Shown here in pieces: positions 8,375-15,557 of a stretch of DNA of 38,298 nucleotides (within the stretch, counting starts at the first letter, position 1; each line of letters opens with the position of its first letter). This DNA is from CAZOKH01 sp964580315 (GTDB lineage: Bacteria; Chloroflexota; Anaerolineae; Anaerolineales; Anaerolineaceae), in the NCBI GenBank assembly GCA_964580315.1, contig CAZOKH010000030.1, positions 1-38,298 of the forward strand. Reading direction: 5' to 3'. Both the position numbers and the translations under genes were made by a program. Below the pieces are notes generated by a model. The model ran no database searches. It was not told the origin of the DNA and saw only the letters and a program-made list of their open reading frames with translations.

Positions 8375-8390
8375 TGCTCCTCCAGGTTTT

Positions 8391-8433
8391 GTTGATACAT
8401 TCAATGTATCCAACAAATCTGGAGGAATTGTGA
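8391..8433 (-). promoter_or_regulatory. Second copy of the two-component promoter module
   Basis: AAATCTGGAGGAATTGTGA (8415-8433) matches 17 of 19 bases of 6346-6364. The following 25 bases towards the gene match in 18 positions. A -10-like TATCAA lies at 8397-8392 (minus), the same 26.5 bases from the centre of the repeat pair as at 6322-6364. The core also contains GATACAT-TCA-ATGTATC (8394-8410), a perfect 7-bp inverted repeat. Confidence 0.6.
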
Positions 8434-8464
8434 TGAAGAACTGAAAAAATTCTGGAAATTTTAC

Positions 8465-9271
8465 TCAGGAGTGTTTGGCGCCGCTAAAGTAAAGGATGGA
8501 TCCAAGGTGTCCCTGTGATTGAATGTGCATGTGTTTTCCAAACAGGGACAAGACTTCGCTTTCTGAAAAGTAAGGTGCAGAGAATGATCCTTTTCTCTCC
8601 AGCACATGCTGAATCAAGAAATCGGTTAACTGGCGCTTTCCCTTCACGTAGAAACAAATGGCGAGCATTCCCCTGCTTTTTAGACCCCGCACGATTTCAT
8701 CATAGGCGCGCTGTTTTTCGGGAAAAACGTGAAAACCGTTCATCGACAGGCACAAATCAACGGTATTGTTTTCGATGGGAAGGTAAGCCGCGTCTGCCCG
8801 GATGAGGGTTACGTTATTAATGCCGTGTTCATCGTAGCGCCGTTTTGCCTGCGCCAGCATGCCGGGTGAATAGTCAATGGCGAGAATGCGGGCTTTATCC
8901 AGCCGCCTGTATTTTTCCAGGGTTAGAACCCCTGTTCCCACCGGCACATCCAGCAGCACGCCGTCGAAGTCATCGGGAATATACGTCAGCACTTTTTGGG
9001 CATATTTTTGATCATCCGAAAAACCCCAGGTGAACAGGTTGGTCATTTTCCACAACAGGTTGGCTGAAAGCATATATTCATCATACTTTGGCGCCATATC
9101 ATCATAGAAAGCGGATATGTCGTCGCCAACTCCGGGTAGAAAATCGATGATGCCATTTTTTATCGGGTAAACCATTTCAGTTCCCTGGACAATGGCTTTC
9201 TCGTTGGCGTAATCGAGAATGATTTTTTGGCGTGTTACAGGGCAAATAAGAAGATCAGAAATTATTTCCAT
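8465..9271 (-). CDS. Class I SAM-dependent methyltransferase with Trm112-like N-terminal segment
   Basis: 268 residues. The first 45 (LLICPVTRQ ... PIKNGIIDFLPG) look like the Trm112p/YbaR zinc-ribbon segment that precedes many methyltransferases, but only one cysteine (C10) of the usual set remains. The Rossmann core follows: motif I LLDVPVGTG (about 106-114), acidic motif LAIDYSPGM, motif II IRADAAYLP and NTVDLCLSMNGFHVF. The substrate is unknown; a quinone, lipid or tailoring substrate is possible. GAGGAAACCT sets the start at 9271. It lies 26 bases downstream of the ICMT-like gene, so the two form an operon. Confidence 0.87.
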   Translation of the reverse strand: MEIISDLLICPVTRQKIILDYANEKAIVQGTEMVYPIKNGIIDFLPGVGDDISAFYDDMAPKYDEYMLSANLLWKMTNLFTWGFSDDQKYAQKVLTYIPDDFDGVLLDVPVGTGVLTLEKYRRLDKARILAIDYSPGMLAQAKRRYDEHGINNVTLIRADAAYLPIENNTVDLCLSMNGFHVFPEKQRAYDEIVRGLKSRGMLAICFYVKGKRQLTDFLIQHVLERKGSFSAPYFSESEVLSLFGKHMHIQSQGHLGSILYFSGAKHS

Positions 9272-9297
9272 AGGTTTCCTCAGGCCAACCCCGATAT

Positions 9298-9909
9298 TTA
9301 TCCAAAATAGCGCCTGGTTTTGCTGCAATAAGCCTGGTATGCCTGGCCATGGGCGCGGAGGAGAAATTTTTCTTCCTGCAAAATCTGATAATGCAACCCC
9401 AGGACAATTGCAATTGCCAGGATAAGAAATCCGAGCGTGCCGTTAAGCAAGAAAGTGCCAATTAAGTAAAGATCCAAAAAAACAAAAATGGGATTCCTGG
9501 AGACGGCAAAAAAACCGCCGGTGACCAGGTCGCCATTACTTTCCGAATCAATGCCAATGCGCCATGAGTCTTTGAAGGAGATCAACGCGCCAATAAAATA
9601 AACAAATCCGATGGTGCTCAAAATTACGCCGAGCCACTTGAGAAGAATGGCATCGATGATCACAACCTGGAAGATTGCCGGGAAAATCCGAAATTCCAAG
9701 TGTGTGATGTGGAAGAATAATTCCAGCACCCAGGCTGTCAGGATGATGAAAAAAGAGATTTCCACAACCTGTTGGAGTCCGCTTTTACCAACGCCCAGTT
9801 TGAACAGCCGGATATCTTTTTTATAGCGGAGGTGCAAAGATCTTCCAATAAAGACCGTTAAAAAGATAATCAAACACGCCACCTGGAAACAGCCTAGAAA
9901 AATATCCAT
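9298..9909 (-). CDS. ICMT-like membrane methyltransferase (longer paralogue)
   Basis: 203 residues with five or six hydrophobic helices. The family signature is seen as VTGGFFAVSRNPIFVFLDL, and the C-terminal half ends LQEEKFLLRAHGQAYQAYCSKTRRYFG, the SAM-binding E..L....g..Y..Y...trR pattern. It is longer at the N-terminus than the 158-residue relative at 7898-8374 and clearly diverged from it. It is followed after 26 bases by the class I methyltransferase, an operon of two methyl-transfer enzymes. The ATG at 9909 has no strong ribosome site. The substrate is unknown. Confidence 0.85.
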   Translation of the reverse strand: MDIFLGCFQVACLIIFLTVFIGRSLHLRYKKDIRLFKLGVGKSGLQQVVEISFFIILTAWVLELFFHITHLEFRIFPAIFQVVIIDAILLKWLGVILSTIGFVYFIGALISFKDSWRIGIDSESNGDLVTGGFFAVSRNPIFVFLDLYLIGTFLLNGTLGFLILAIAIVLGLHYQILQEEKFLLRAHGQAYQAYCSKTRRYFG

Positions 9910-10235
9910 GCAAGCCCCATTGAATTATTAAGAGTTAATAAAAAGAATTAGCACTATTATAATCGTGCACTACAGATTTTGATTTATAATATCGGGAATA
10001 TTTTTCAAGCAAAAATCACATGAATGGATGTGGGGGGAAATTGCTCTTTAAACAAAAAGAGCACACTCAATCAGAAAAAAAGATGAAAAGCCTGTTGGTC
10101 GATATTATTTATTCAAACCATCCGTTCTGGGCGGGTTTCTTTCCTGGGCAAGGCTGCCGCTGTCTCCTTTCGCCAACTTTTTTGGCGCCGCCCTGGCGTT
10201 TACTTCCAAACATTTTCTAGAAAAGGGGATTTTCT
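9910..10235. other. Divergent intergenic region, AT-rich
   Basis: The left part (9910-10010) is very AT-rich and likely holds the promoter of the ICMT operon. TGCTCTTT (10042-10049) and AAAGAGCA (10056-10063) form an 8-bp hairpin without a U run. The right 130 bases look coding-like in one frame with no start codon (see rejected items). GAAAAGGGGATTTTCT just before 10236 is the ribosome site of the next gene. No RNA gene was recognised. Confidence 0.5.
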
Positions 10236-10901
10236 ATGCTTACTGCCGCACAGTGGTGGAACATTGTTGACAACTACGGCGCAAAAATATTTCCAGCGCA
10301 AATTGTTTTCTATCTCCTGGCCCTGGCGCTTGTCCTCTGGTGCTATTTAAAACCGGGACGCATCCAGAGTATGTTGATCAAGGCATATCTTTTCTCCGCC
10401 TTTGCCTGGATTGGAATTGTGTTTTTTATGCTGCTGGCAAACGGCATCACCGGTGAAAATTATGGCGGCTATTTTTTTGGTGTAATTTTCTGCGTGGTGG
10501 CTGTGCTGTTTGCCTGGGATATTTTGAGGGGAAAAATGCAATTTGCATTTCCTGCCGACGGTTGGCGCAGGACGGCAACCTTGATCTTGATGACGCTGGT
10601 ATTCTTATACCCGCTGATCGGCGCCGCGCTGGGACACCCCTACTCCAGCCTGATCATGCCCGGAACCATGCCCTGCCCAACCGCGGCTTTTGCCCTGCTG
10701 TTGTTGGCCGCGGCCCTGCCCCGGGCAAACAAAATCATTTATATTCTGCTTCTGTTGTGGGCAATTCCTTTTCCGCCAACCATGCAAATTCCAAAATACG
10801 GCGTTTATGAAGATGCCATTCTGTTTGTGGTTGGAATCTACAGCCTGGTGTTGCTGGTGCTTTCCTGGCGGACAAACCGTTCGACAACAGCAACCGTTTA
10901 G
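10236..10901 (+). CDS. DUF6064-family multi-pass membrane protein
   Basis: 221 residues with seven or so hydrophobic helices covering nearly the whole chain. The start MLTAAQWWNIVDNYGAKIFPAQIVFY matches the DUF6064 pattern (an F/W-rich opening then W/F-PAQ). Later PLIGAALGHPYSSLIMPGTMPCPTAAF, with conserved Gly/Pro/Cys, is also typical. The function of the family is unknown. An AAAAGGGG ribosome site precedes the ATG. It overlaps the stop of the convergent methyltransferase gene by 4 bases. Confidence 0.8.
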   Translation: MLTAAQWWNIVDNYGAKIFPAQIVFYLLALALVLWCYLKPGRIQSMLIKAYLFSAFAWIGIVFFMLLANGITGENYGGYFFGVIFCVVAVLFAWDILRGKMQFAFPADGWRRTATLILMTLVFLYPLIGAALGHPYSSLIMPGTMPCPTAAFALLLLAAALPRANKIIYILLLLWAIPFPPTMQIPKYGVYEDAILFVVGIYSLVLLVLSWRTNRSTTATV

Positions 10902-11551
10902 GGCAGTGGGATGCATACTGGTTTACACCCCACGCCGCAAATCCAACCCTGGTTGTATTCCTCGAATACTTGCACTTCCACATATCCTGCTGAAGAAAAG
11001 AGTTCAGCAAATTCAGTGGTGCTGTGATAGGCCATATTTCCCAACGCTACCCATTGTTGATTGCGCTCTTCAAACTTTCCGCCCTTGTAAGCTTCTCCGA
11101 TCATGACGAGCTTTCCTTCCGGTTTGAGCACGCGCCGCACTTCTTGCAGGTTTGCAACCAGGTCAGGCCAAAAATAGTGCGTCTCCACAGCCGTGATGAA
11201 GTCAAACTGATTATCGGGATACGGCAGGCTGGTTACAGACCCTGCCTGAATTTCCACTCTTCCCTGCTTGATCAATTGTCGGTTTGTGTGTTTGGATATG
11301 GCTACGCTTTCTTGGGAATAATCAATGCCGTAAACTTTACCCTGAGCTGCCATTTTGGCTAACTTGCAAATGGTGCCCCCGCCGCCGCATCCAATGTCGA
11401 GAAATACAGCCTGTTTGTCAAAAGAAAAATGTTGCAAACCCCAGTCTGTCATTTTGGAATGGCCAATGTTCATTCCCCTTGCCAGCAATTTGCCAAACCA
11501 ACCGCTTGGATTGCGGCATTGCTTCAATAAATGACGCATGAATTGACTCAT
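10898..11551 (-). CDS. Class I SAM-dependent methyltransferase (Methyltransf_11 type)
   Basis: 217 residues. Motif I is VFLDIGCGGGGTICKLA (about 49-65), the acidic loop is VYGIDYSQESV, and post-I motifs are AGSVTSLPYPDNQFDFITAVETHYFWPD and RVLKPEGKLVMIGE. The C-terminal GWICGVGCKPV has two cysteines. The HYFWPD signature occurs in small-molecule methyltransferases of anaerobes, but the substrate is unknown. AAAGGG precedes the ATG. The gene follows the HEAT-like protein by 12 bases and is likely co-transcribed with it. Its stop overlaps the end of the DUF6064 gene. Confidence 0.87.
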   Translation of the reverse strand: MSQFMRHLLKQCRNPSGWFGKLLARGMNIGHSKMTDWGLQHFSFDKQAVFLDIGCGGGGTICKLAKMAAQGKVYGIDYSQESVAISKHTNRQLIKQGRVEIQAGSVTSLPYPDNQFDFITAVETHYFWPDLVANLQEVRRVLKPEGKLVMIGEAYKGGKFEERNQQWVALGNMAYHSTTEFAELFSSAGYVEVQVFEEYNQGWICGVGCKPVCIPLP

Positions 11552-11563
11552 CGAATTGCCCTT

Positions 11564-12268
11564 TTATCCTTTTGGTGTAGGCTTATCTGACCGTTTTGGA
11601 TCGGTCAGTTCAAGCGGATTGACCCCAATCAAGCCGCATAGTTCGAGAAACGGTTTGATCCGCTTTGACCGGTCAGGTTCGCGAAATTCAAAAATCACCG
11701 GGTAGCTGCTGTCAAAATCAGATGAGGCGACGCCGTATAAATATAAAGCCAGGGCGGCGCAGTGAATGCGGATGTCATCGTTGCCGTTGAGGCTGCACCA
11801 CAGCACTTTTTGACTGATGCGCTCGGTGGGATATGCTTTTGCCAGGTCAAGGGCAAAGGTCATGCCTTCGCCAATTTTTGTTTTGGGCAGGGTTTCCAGC
11901 ACAACTTCTTCCACGCGGTCCACAATTTCCATTTCTTTCAAAAATTTGACCGCAAACAGCTTCACTTCATTGTTTTGGCTGTGTAAACATTCTTGCAGGG
12001 CGGCGATGGCGTGCGGGGTGTTCAGCGCCGCCAGGGCTTCCACATCACGCCAGTCCTGGTCTTTCCTGGAGATCAACAGGGTTTCGATGGTTTTTAAATC
12101 ATGCTGGCTCATTTGCATCAGGGCATCCAGGTCATATCCAATGGCTTCATGCCATTCCAGGTAACCAATGCGCATGCTTTGATGAAAGCGCTGCAAGGGA
12201 GGTTTGGAAGATGGGGTCGGCGCGCTGGATACTCTGTTGAAAAGCGGGTGGAATGATTGTGTATTCAT
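11564..12268 (-). CDS. HEAT-like helical repeat protein, function unknown
   Basis: About 234 residues. After a Pro/Ser-rich start, helical pairs follow that look like HEAT/PBS repeats (VEALAALNTPHAIAALQECL; NNEVKLFAVKFLKEM). A segment on IHCAALALYLYGVASSDFDS and a polar C-terminus complete it. No catalytic motif, signal or membrane helix is seen. I use the ATG at 12268. A GTG 33 bases upstream keeps the frame, and neither has a clear ribosome site. It is translated ahead of the methyltransferase (12-base gap), suggesting a joint role that cannot be named. Confidence 0.7.
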   Translation of the reverse strand: MNTQSFHPLFNRVSSAPTPSSKPPLQRFHQSMRIGYLEWHEAIGYDLDALMQMSQHDLKTIETLLISRKDQDWRDVEALAALNTPHAIAALQECLHSQNNEVKLFAVKFLKEMEIVDRVEEVVLETLPKTKIGEGMTFALDLAKAYPTERISQKVLWCSLNGNDDIRIHCAALALYLYGVASSDFDSSYPVIFEFREPDRSKRIKPFLELCGLIGVNPLELTDPKRSDKPTPKG

Positions 12269-12493
12269 GATTGGATGAGATATAACCCGGATGTAAAGCA
12301 CAGGATTTCAATGGAAAATCTATCCTGCCGAATATTCAGATACGGTTTTACAAGTTTATTCTACCAGAATGCCTGTTCAGAATTTCTCATTGCTGCCCAT
12401 CCAAATCGAAACAGCGACGTTTTTGTTTTGGGGGATTAAATGGCCGGTTGGCAGCCCATTTTTGATTTCTATGGGTGTGAAAGTTGTCCATAC

Positions 12494-12853
12494 TTATTGT
12501 TTCAATAACCACAAAATTCGGTCATAGGAAACAAGATAATGCAAGGCAACCAGCACGCCAAAAATCCAGGACAGGGTTGTCAGGTGTATGTCAGCGAGAG
12601 CGTATGTTGCCAGGGCAAAATAAACTAACTCCAACCCCAGGCGCAGCACGCCCGCCACCGTCACCGGCGCTGCACCGGGGTCATTGGGCACGCGAAAAGT
12701 GCCCCACAGCACGGCAAAAAACAGGGGAATGGCCACAGCCAGCACAAACCGCAGCCAGCCGTCCCCTTTTTGCCACCCCCAAAAGCCAAAAGATGCCAAC
12801 GCCGTAAGTTCAAGCAAGAAACGCAGCACCAGGTTAATTGGATGTGAACCCAT
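12494..12853 (-). CDS. YrdB-family (DUF2568) small membrane protein
   Basis: 119 residues and four hydrophobic helices. The pattern N-L-x-L-R-F-L-L-E-L near the start, then FGFWGW, FFAVLWGTFRVPNDPG and LELVYFALATYAL, is that of YrdB/DUF2568 proteins. These are of unknown function. The ribosome site AAAGGG lies nine bases before the ATG. Its 5' end and upstream flank are part of a duplicated segment (compare 15259-15283). A methyltransferase 3' remnant lies 12 bases upstream. Confidence 0.87.
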   Translation of the reverse strand: MGSHPINLVLRFLLELTALASFGFWGWQKGDGWLRFVLAVAIPLFFAVLWGTFRVPNDPGAAPVTVAGVLRLGLELVYFALATYALADIHLTTLSWIFGVLVALHYLVSYDRILWLLKQ

Positions 12854-13023
12854 AAGACATGCCCTTTAACTTTTGACAGCAATCACCAGCATTTCATAAT
12901 CATCAGGGGTCAGGCGGTCATTGCGGCTGAACGCTCCCAGTTTGGCGCTGAAAATGTCGATGGTTTTGCATTGCAGTGGTTTAAGCAGCCAGGTGATTTC
13001 TGACGGCACATAATGGCGCTCGT
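12829..13023. repeat. Duplicated junction, copy A (yrdB 5' end / methyltransferase 3' end)
   Basis: 12829-12868 matches 15259-15297 (about 80 percent by eye). 12882-12948 matches 15416-15482 with 67 of 67 bases identical, and similarity continues to about 13023/15557. Copy B holds about 110 extra bases between the two parts. Here the intact half is yrdB and the broken half is the methyltransferase. Confidence 0.85.
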
Positions 13024-13093
13024 TGAATAACGATATGTCCCTTTTTTGACCGAAATGTTCTTTGCCGATCGGTTGCCACTTAATCAGCAGTAC
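12866..13093 (-). pseudogene. 3' remnant of a SAM methyltransferase gene (copy of the 15400-16164 gene)
   Basis: The frame ends in TAA at 12866-12868 and reads back 76 codons to a TGA with no usable start. Its last 50 codons (ERHYVPSEITW ... DRLTPDDYEMLVIAVKS) match the C-terminus of the methyltransferase at 15400-16164 (ERYYVPSEITW ... DRLTPDDYEMLVIASKP). They lack the whole SAM-binding domain. Upstream of ERHYV the reading does not match the intact gene. The 67-base identical tract shows the duplication or a later gene conversion is recent. Confidence 0.85.
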
Positions 13094-13507
13094 TCATTCT
13101 CTGATAATTCGAACCTCAAGATAAATTTATCCCCTATGTGGGGGATACAAACACTCCCCAATCGATGGATGTGGTTGGGTTGTGTTTATTGTACGATGAG
13201 TTCATGAATGGCAATCTGGCTTGAGGTAATCGGGTTGCAAGAGGTTATCTATTTTTGCTTGATCTTATCAGATCAAACCTGTAATTCTGATATTCGTGAA
13301 TGGGGAAAATGGTGACAGGCTGGCGATAAGCCAGAATGACGACCAGAAACTGGAAGAAATCAATACAGTGCAGGTCAAATTGGTCTGTGGGTGAACTGAC
13401 AAAAGTATGGAGAAAAACCGACAAAATAAATTTTCGGTTTCTGTTGCTATCAATTTCAAGCGTAAATAAAAATTTAGCTATGAAACAAGATTAATGGAGA
13501 AGATGAT
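13094..13507. other. 414-base intergenic stretch without a gene
   Basis: No gene is supported. It holds small inverted repeats: TATCCCC/GGGGATA (13128-13147, 6-base loop), TTGATC/GATCAA (13259-13276), CTGGC/GCCAG (about 13322-13336) and AAACCGA/TCGGTTT (13415-13440). The last lies shortly before the lipoprotein gene. Base composition is low-GC like that gene. A promoter for 13508 must lie here, but no convincing -35/-10 pair was found. Confidence 0.5.
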
Positions 13508-15178
13508 ATGAAAAAGTTGTCTATGAGAATTTTGCCAGTATTGGTTATCGCGAGCATGTTCCTTGGATCCTGTTCTGCTTTACCCAAAACGGTGTCCGGC
13601 GCCGAGCTTTCCCCAACGGCAAAGTCTGAACCAGGCGTAACGATTGTCTTGTCACAGAATGACGATGTTTGGGATCGTATTGTCGCAAATAATAAAATGG
13701 TAGTGGGCACATCTTGGGATTACCCACCTTTTAGTTCTGTCGATCCTAATTTTCAGGTTGTTGGCTTTGATATTGCTTTGATTGAAGAGATCGGGCGCCG
13801 CCTGAATATTCCAATTGATATCCAGAATTACGCCTTTGAAGGACTTCCTGAAGCATTACAAATCAACCAGATTGATCTGGCGATTGCTGCCATCTCTGTC
13901 ACGCCCGAACGCGCCGCCCAGATGTCATTTTCACCAACATACTACATCAACCAGACTGCTATTCTGGCACGAGATGACGCGCTTGTAACGAGCATCACTG
14001 ACTTTAATCAACTGGCTGACTACCGTGTGGGCGTGCAGCGAGGCTCTACCTATGAAAGCCTGGTGCAAAGTTTGCTGGTTGATACCAGATTAATGAGCGA
14101 AGATAAACTATTCAGATACACGCAGACTGATGAAGCTGTGCGAGACCTGATTGTAAACCGGGTTGACTTGGTGGTCGTTGGTCAGTCAACCGCCAGTTAT
14201 TACAGTACCCGTAAGGATCTGCAAGTGGTTGGAAACGGATTCCATCAGCAAGACCTGGCAGTTGCGATGCGATTGGGAACACCACGTCTAAAAGCAGAGA
14301 TTGACCGGGTCATGAATGATATGCTCAAGGATGGGACGATCCTGAGCTTAATTCAACAATATGTTCAAACTGATGTTTTCGGGGTTATGTCGACCCCAAT
14401 TGCGCCCAATCAATCCACTGCCACACCGAGTTCTCCTGTCCCAACGGCTACTCCAGCCGCCTGCGTAAATGGAATGAAATTCATCGCAGATGTAACCCTT
14501 GATGATGACAACATGAAAAATCCGCCATTCATCAAACCCGGAAACGGATTTGCTAAAGTTTGGCGAGTGCAAAACACTGGAACATGCACCTGGACTCCGA
14601 GTTACCGCCTGGTGTATGCTTATGGAAATGTCGATGCCGCACACATGAACGGTCAGCCGGTAAACATTTCAGGAAATGTCACTTCTGGTCAGATCGTCGA
14701 TTTGACCGTAAACCTGATTGCTCCGAAGGAGCCTTTAACTTATCAAGGTTTCTGGCAAATGGAGAATGCCAATGGTGGGCGCTTTGGTCAGACCATTTGG
14801 GTCGCCATCACAACCCTGGCTGATGTAGAAAACCCGGTTGCAACCGGTCAGCCTTCTGGAAATTTCTGTGTAGTGTCGAAAAAAGCACCCACAAGTTCAG
14901 TCAAGGTTAACAGCAAATTTGATGCAATCTGGATGGTCAAGAATCTCAGTGGGAAAAATTGGACATCTGATTCAGTAGACTACAAGTTTATCAGCGGTAC
15001 TGAGATGCACGAGAAAGATGTTTACGACTTCAATCAAACCATCAATGATGGAGAAAGTGGAAAAATCATCGTAGATATGGTCGCCCCATCTTCACCTGGT
15101 ATTTACGACACCAAATGGGCAATCGTTTCTGGAAACAAGTCTCTTTGTATCTTGTATATGACTGTTTCTGTGAAATAA
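13508..15178 (+). CDS. Lipoprotein: family 3 solute-binding protein fused to two NBR1/FW Ig-like domains
   Basis: 556 residues. The signal peptide ends in a lipobox with lipidated C22 (FLGSC). Residues about 62-290 are a family 3 (amino-acid type) periplasmic binding domain: VGTSWDYPPFSS, FDIALIEEIGRRL, DLAIAAISVTPERA, FSPTYY, VGVQRGSTYESL, DGTILSLIQQY. A Thr/Ser/Pro linker (295-318) leads to an FW-type domain (319-436) with its four Trp at 352, 362, 416 and 431. A second, more divergent copy (454-556) keeps W475, W485 and W537. Each has a Cys pair that could form a disulfide. No ABC permease or ATPase lies nearby, so it may be a receptor or orphan binder. GGAGAAG precedes the ATG. Confidence 0.9.
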   Translation: MKKLSMRILPVLVIASMFLGSCSALPKTVSGAELSPTAKSEPGVTIVLSQNDDVWDRIVANNKMVVGTSWDYPPFSSVDPNFQVVGFDIALIEEIGRRLNIPIDIQNYAFEGLPEALQINQIDLAIAAISVTPERAAQMSFSPTYYINQTAILARDDALVTSITDFNQLADYRVGVQRGSTYESLVQSLLVDTRLMSEDKLFRYTQTDEAVRDLIVNRVDLVVVGQSTASYYSTRKDLQVVGNGFHQQDLAVAMRLGTPRLKAEIDRVMNDMLKDGTILSLIQQYVQTDVFGVMSTPIAPNQSTATPSSPVPTATPAACVNGMKFIADVTLDDDNMKNPPFIKPGNGFAKVWRVQNTGTCTWTPSYRLVYAYGNVDAAHMNGQPVNISGNVTSGQIVDLTVNLIAPKEPLTYQGFWQMENANGGRFGQTIWVAITTLADVENPVATGQPSGNFCVVSKKAPTSSVKVNSKFDAIWMVKNLSGKNWTSDSVDYKFISGTEMHEKDVYDFNQTINDGESGKIIVDMVAPSSPGIYDTKWAIVSGNKSLCILYMTVSVK

Positions 15179-15210
15179 AATAATTCAAATCCTGGTCTGA
15201 AGCCAGTCAA

Positions 15211-15250
15211 AAACGCCCCCCGGTTTGTATCCATAGACCGGGGAGTGTTT
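15211..15250 (+). terminator. Rho-independent-like terminator of the SBP-FW gene
   Basis: AAACGC (15211-15216) and CCCCGGT (15218-15224) pair with ACCGGGG (15237-15243) and GTGTTT (15245-15250). This gives a 13-bp stem with one mismatch and a 12-base loop, ending in a short U-rich arm. It lies 33 bases after the stop codon. Confidence 0.65.
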
Positions 15251-15258
15251 CATATGCG

Positions 15259-15283
15259 CCAGGGTAATTGGATGTAATCCCAT
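15259..15283 (-). pseudogene. 5' remnant of a yrdB-like gene
   Basis: Minus-strand ATG at 15283-15281 reads MGLHPITLA, matching the MGSHPINLV start of the intact YrdB gene (12494-12853). The flanking CCCATAAGAC is shared. Similarity ends at about 15259, so only about eight codons remain. Confidence 0.7.
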
Positions 15284-15557
15284 AAGACTTACCTTTCAAC
15301 CACCGGCCAGCTTAATTTGGTTTGACGAAACCGGGTCGTTATTAGATAATATATATCTACTATATCTAATTATCGCTGTACAACTTTACAGGTGAAAGTT
15401 CAAGGTTTACTGGCGATCACCAGCATTTCATAATCATCAGGGGTCAGGCGGTCATTGCGGCTGAACGCTCCCAGTTTGGCGCCGAATATGTCGATGGTCT
15501 TGAACCCCAGCGTTTTTAGCTGCCAGGTGATTTCTGACGGCACGTAGTAACGCTCGC
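15259..15557. repeat. Duplicated junction, copy B (yrdB 5' remnant / intact methyltransferase 3' end)
   Basis: This is the counterpart of 12829-13023. It contains about 110 bases not in copy A (15298-15403). These include GGTTT/AAACC (15319-15332) and ATTAGATA/TATCTAAT (15341-15370), two hairpins in an AT-rich stretch. Confidence 0.8.

Noticed and set aside
10042..10063. TGCTCTTT/AAAGAGCA hairpin
   Set aside because: No U run on either strand, so not a terminator; no other role is visible.
10052..10267. Start-less open frame (…FKPSVLGGFLSWARLPLSPFANFFG…) and a 66-codon frame at 10020-10220 before the DUF6064 gene
   Set aside because: The first looks coding-like but has no start codon, no recognised homology and overlaps the DUF6064 start. 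The second has no ribosome site or family. Left as possible debris only.
13259..13276. TTGATC-N6-GATCAA palindrome
   Set aside because: Half-site spacing does not fit FNR or Crp, and no promoter was found near it.
13268..13459. 63-codon minus frame in the gap before the SBP-FW gene
   Set aside because: No ribosome site, no homology, and the composition fits non-coding DNA.
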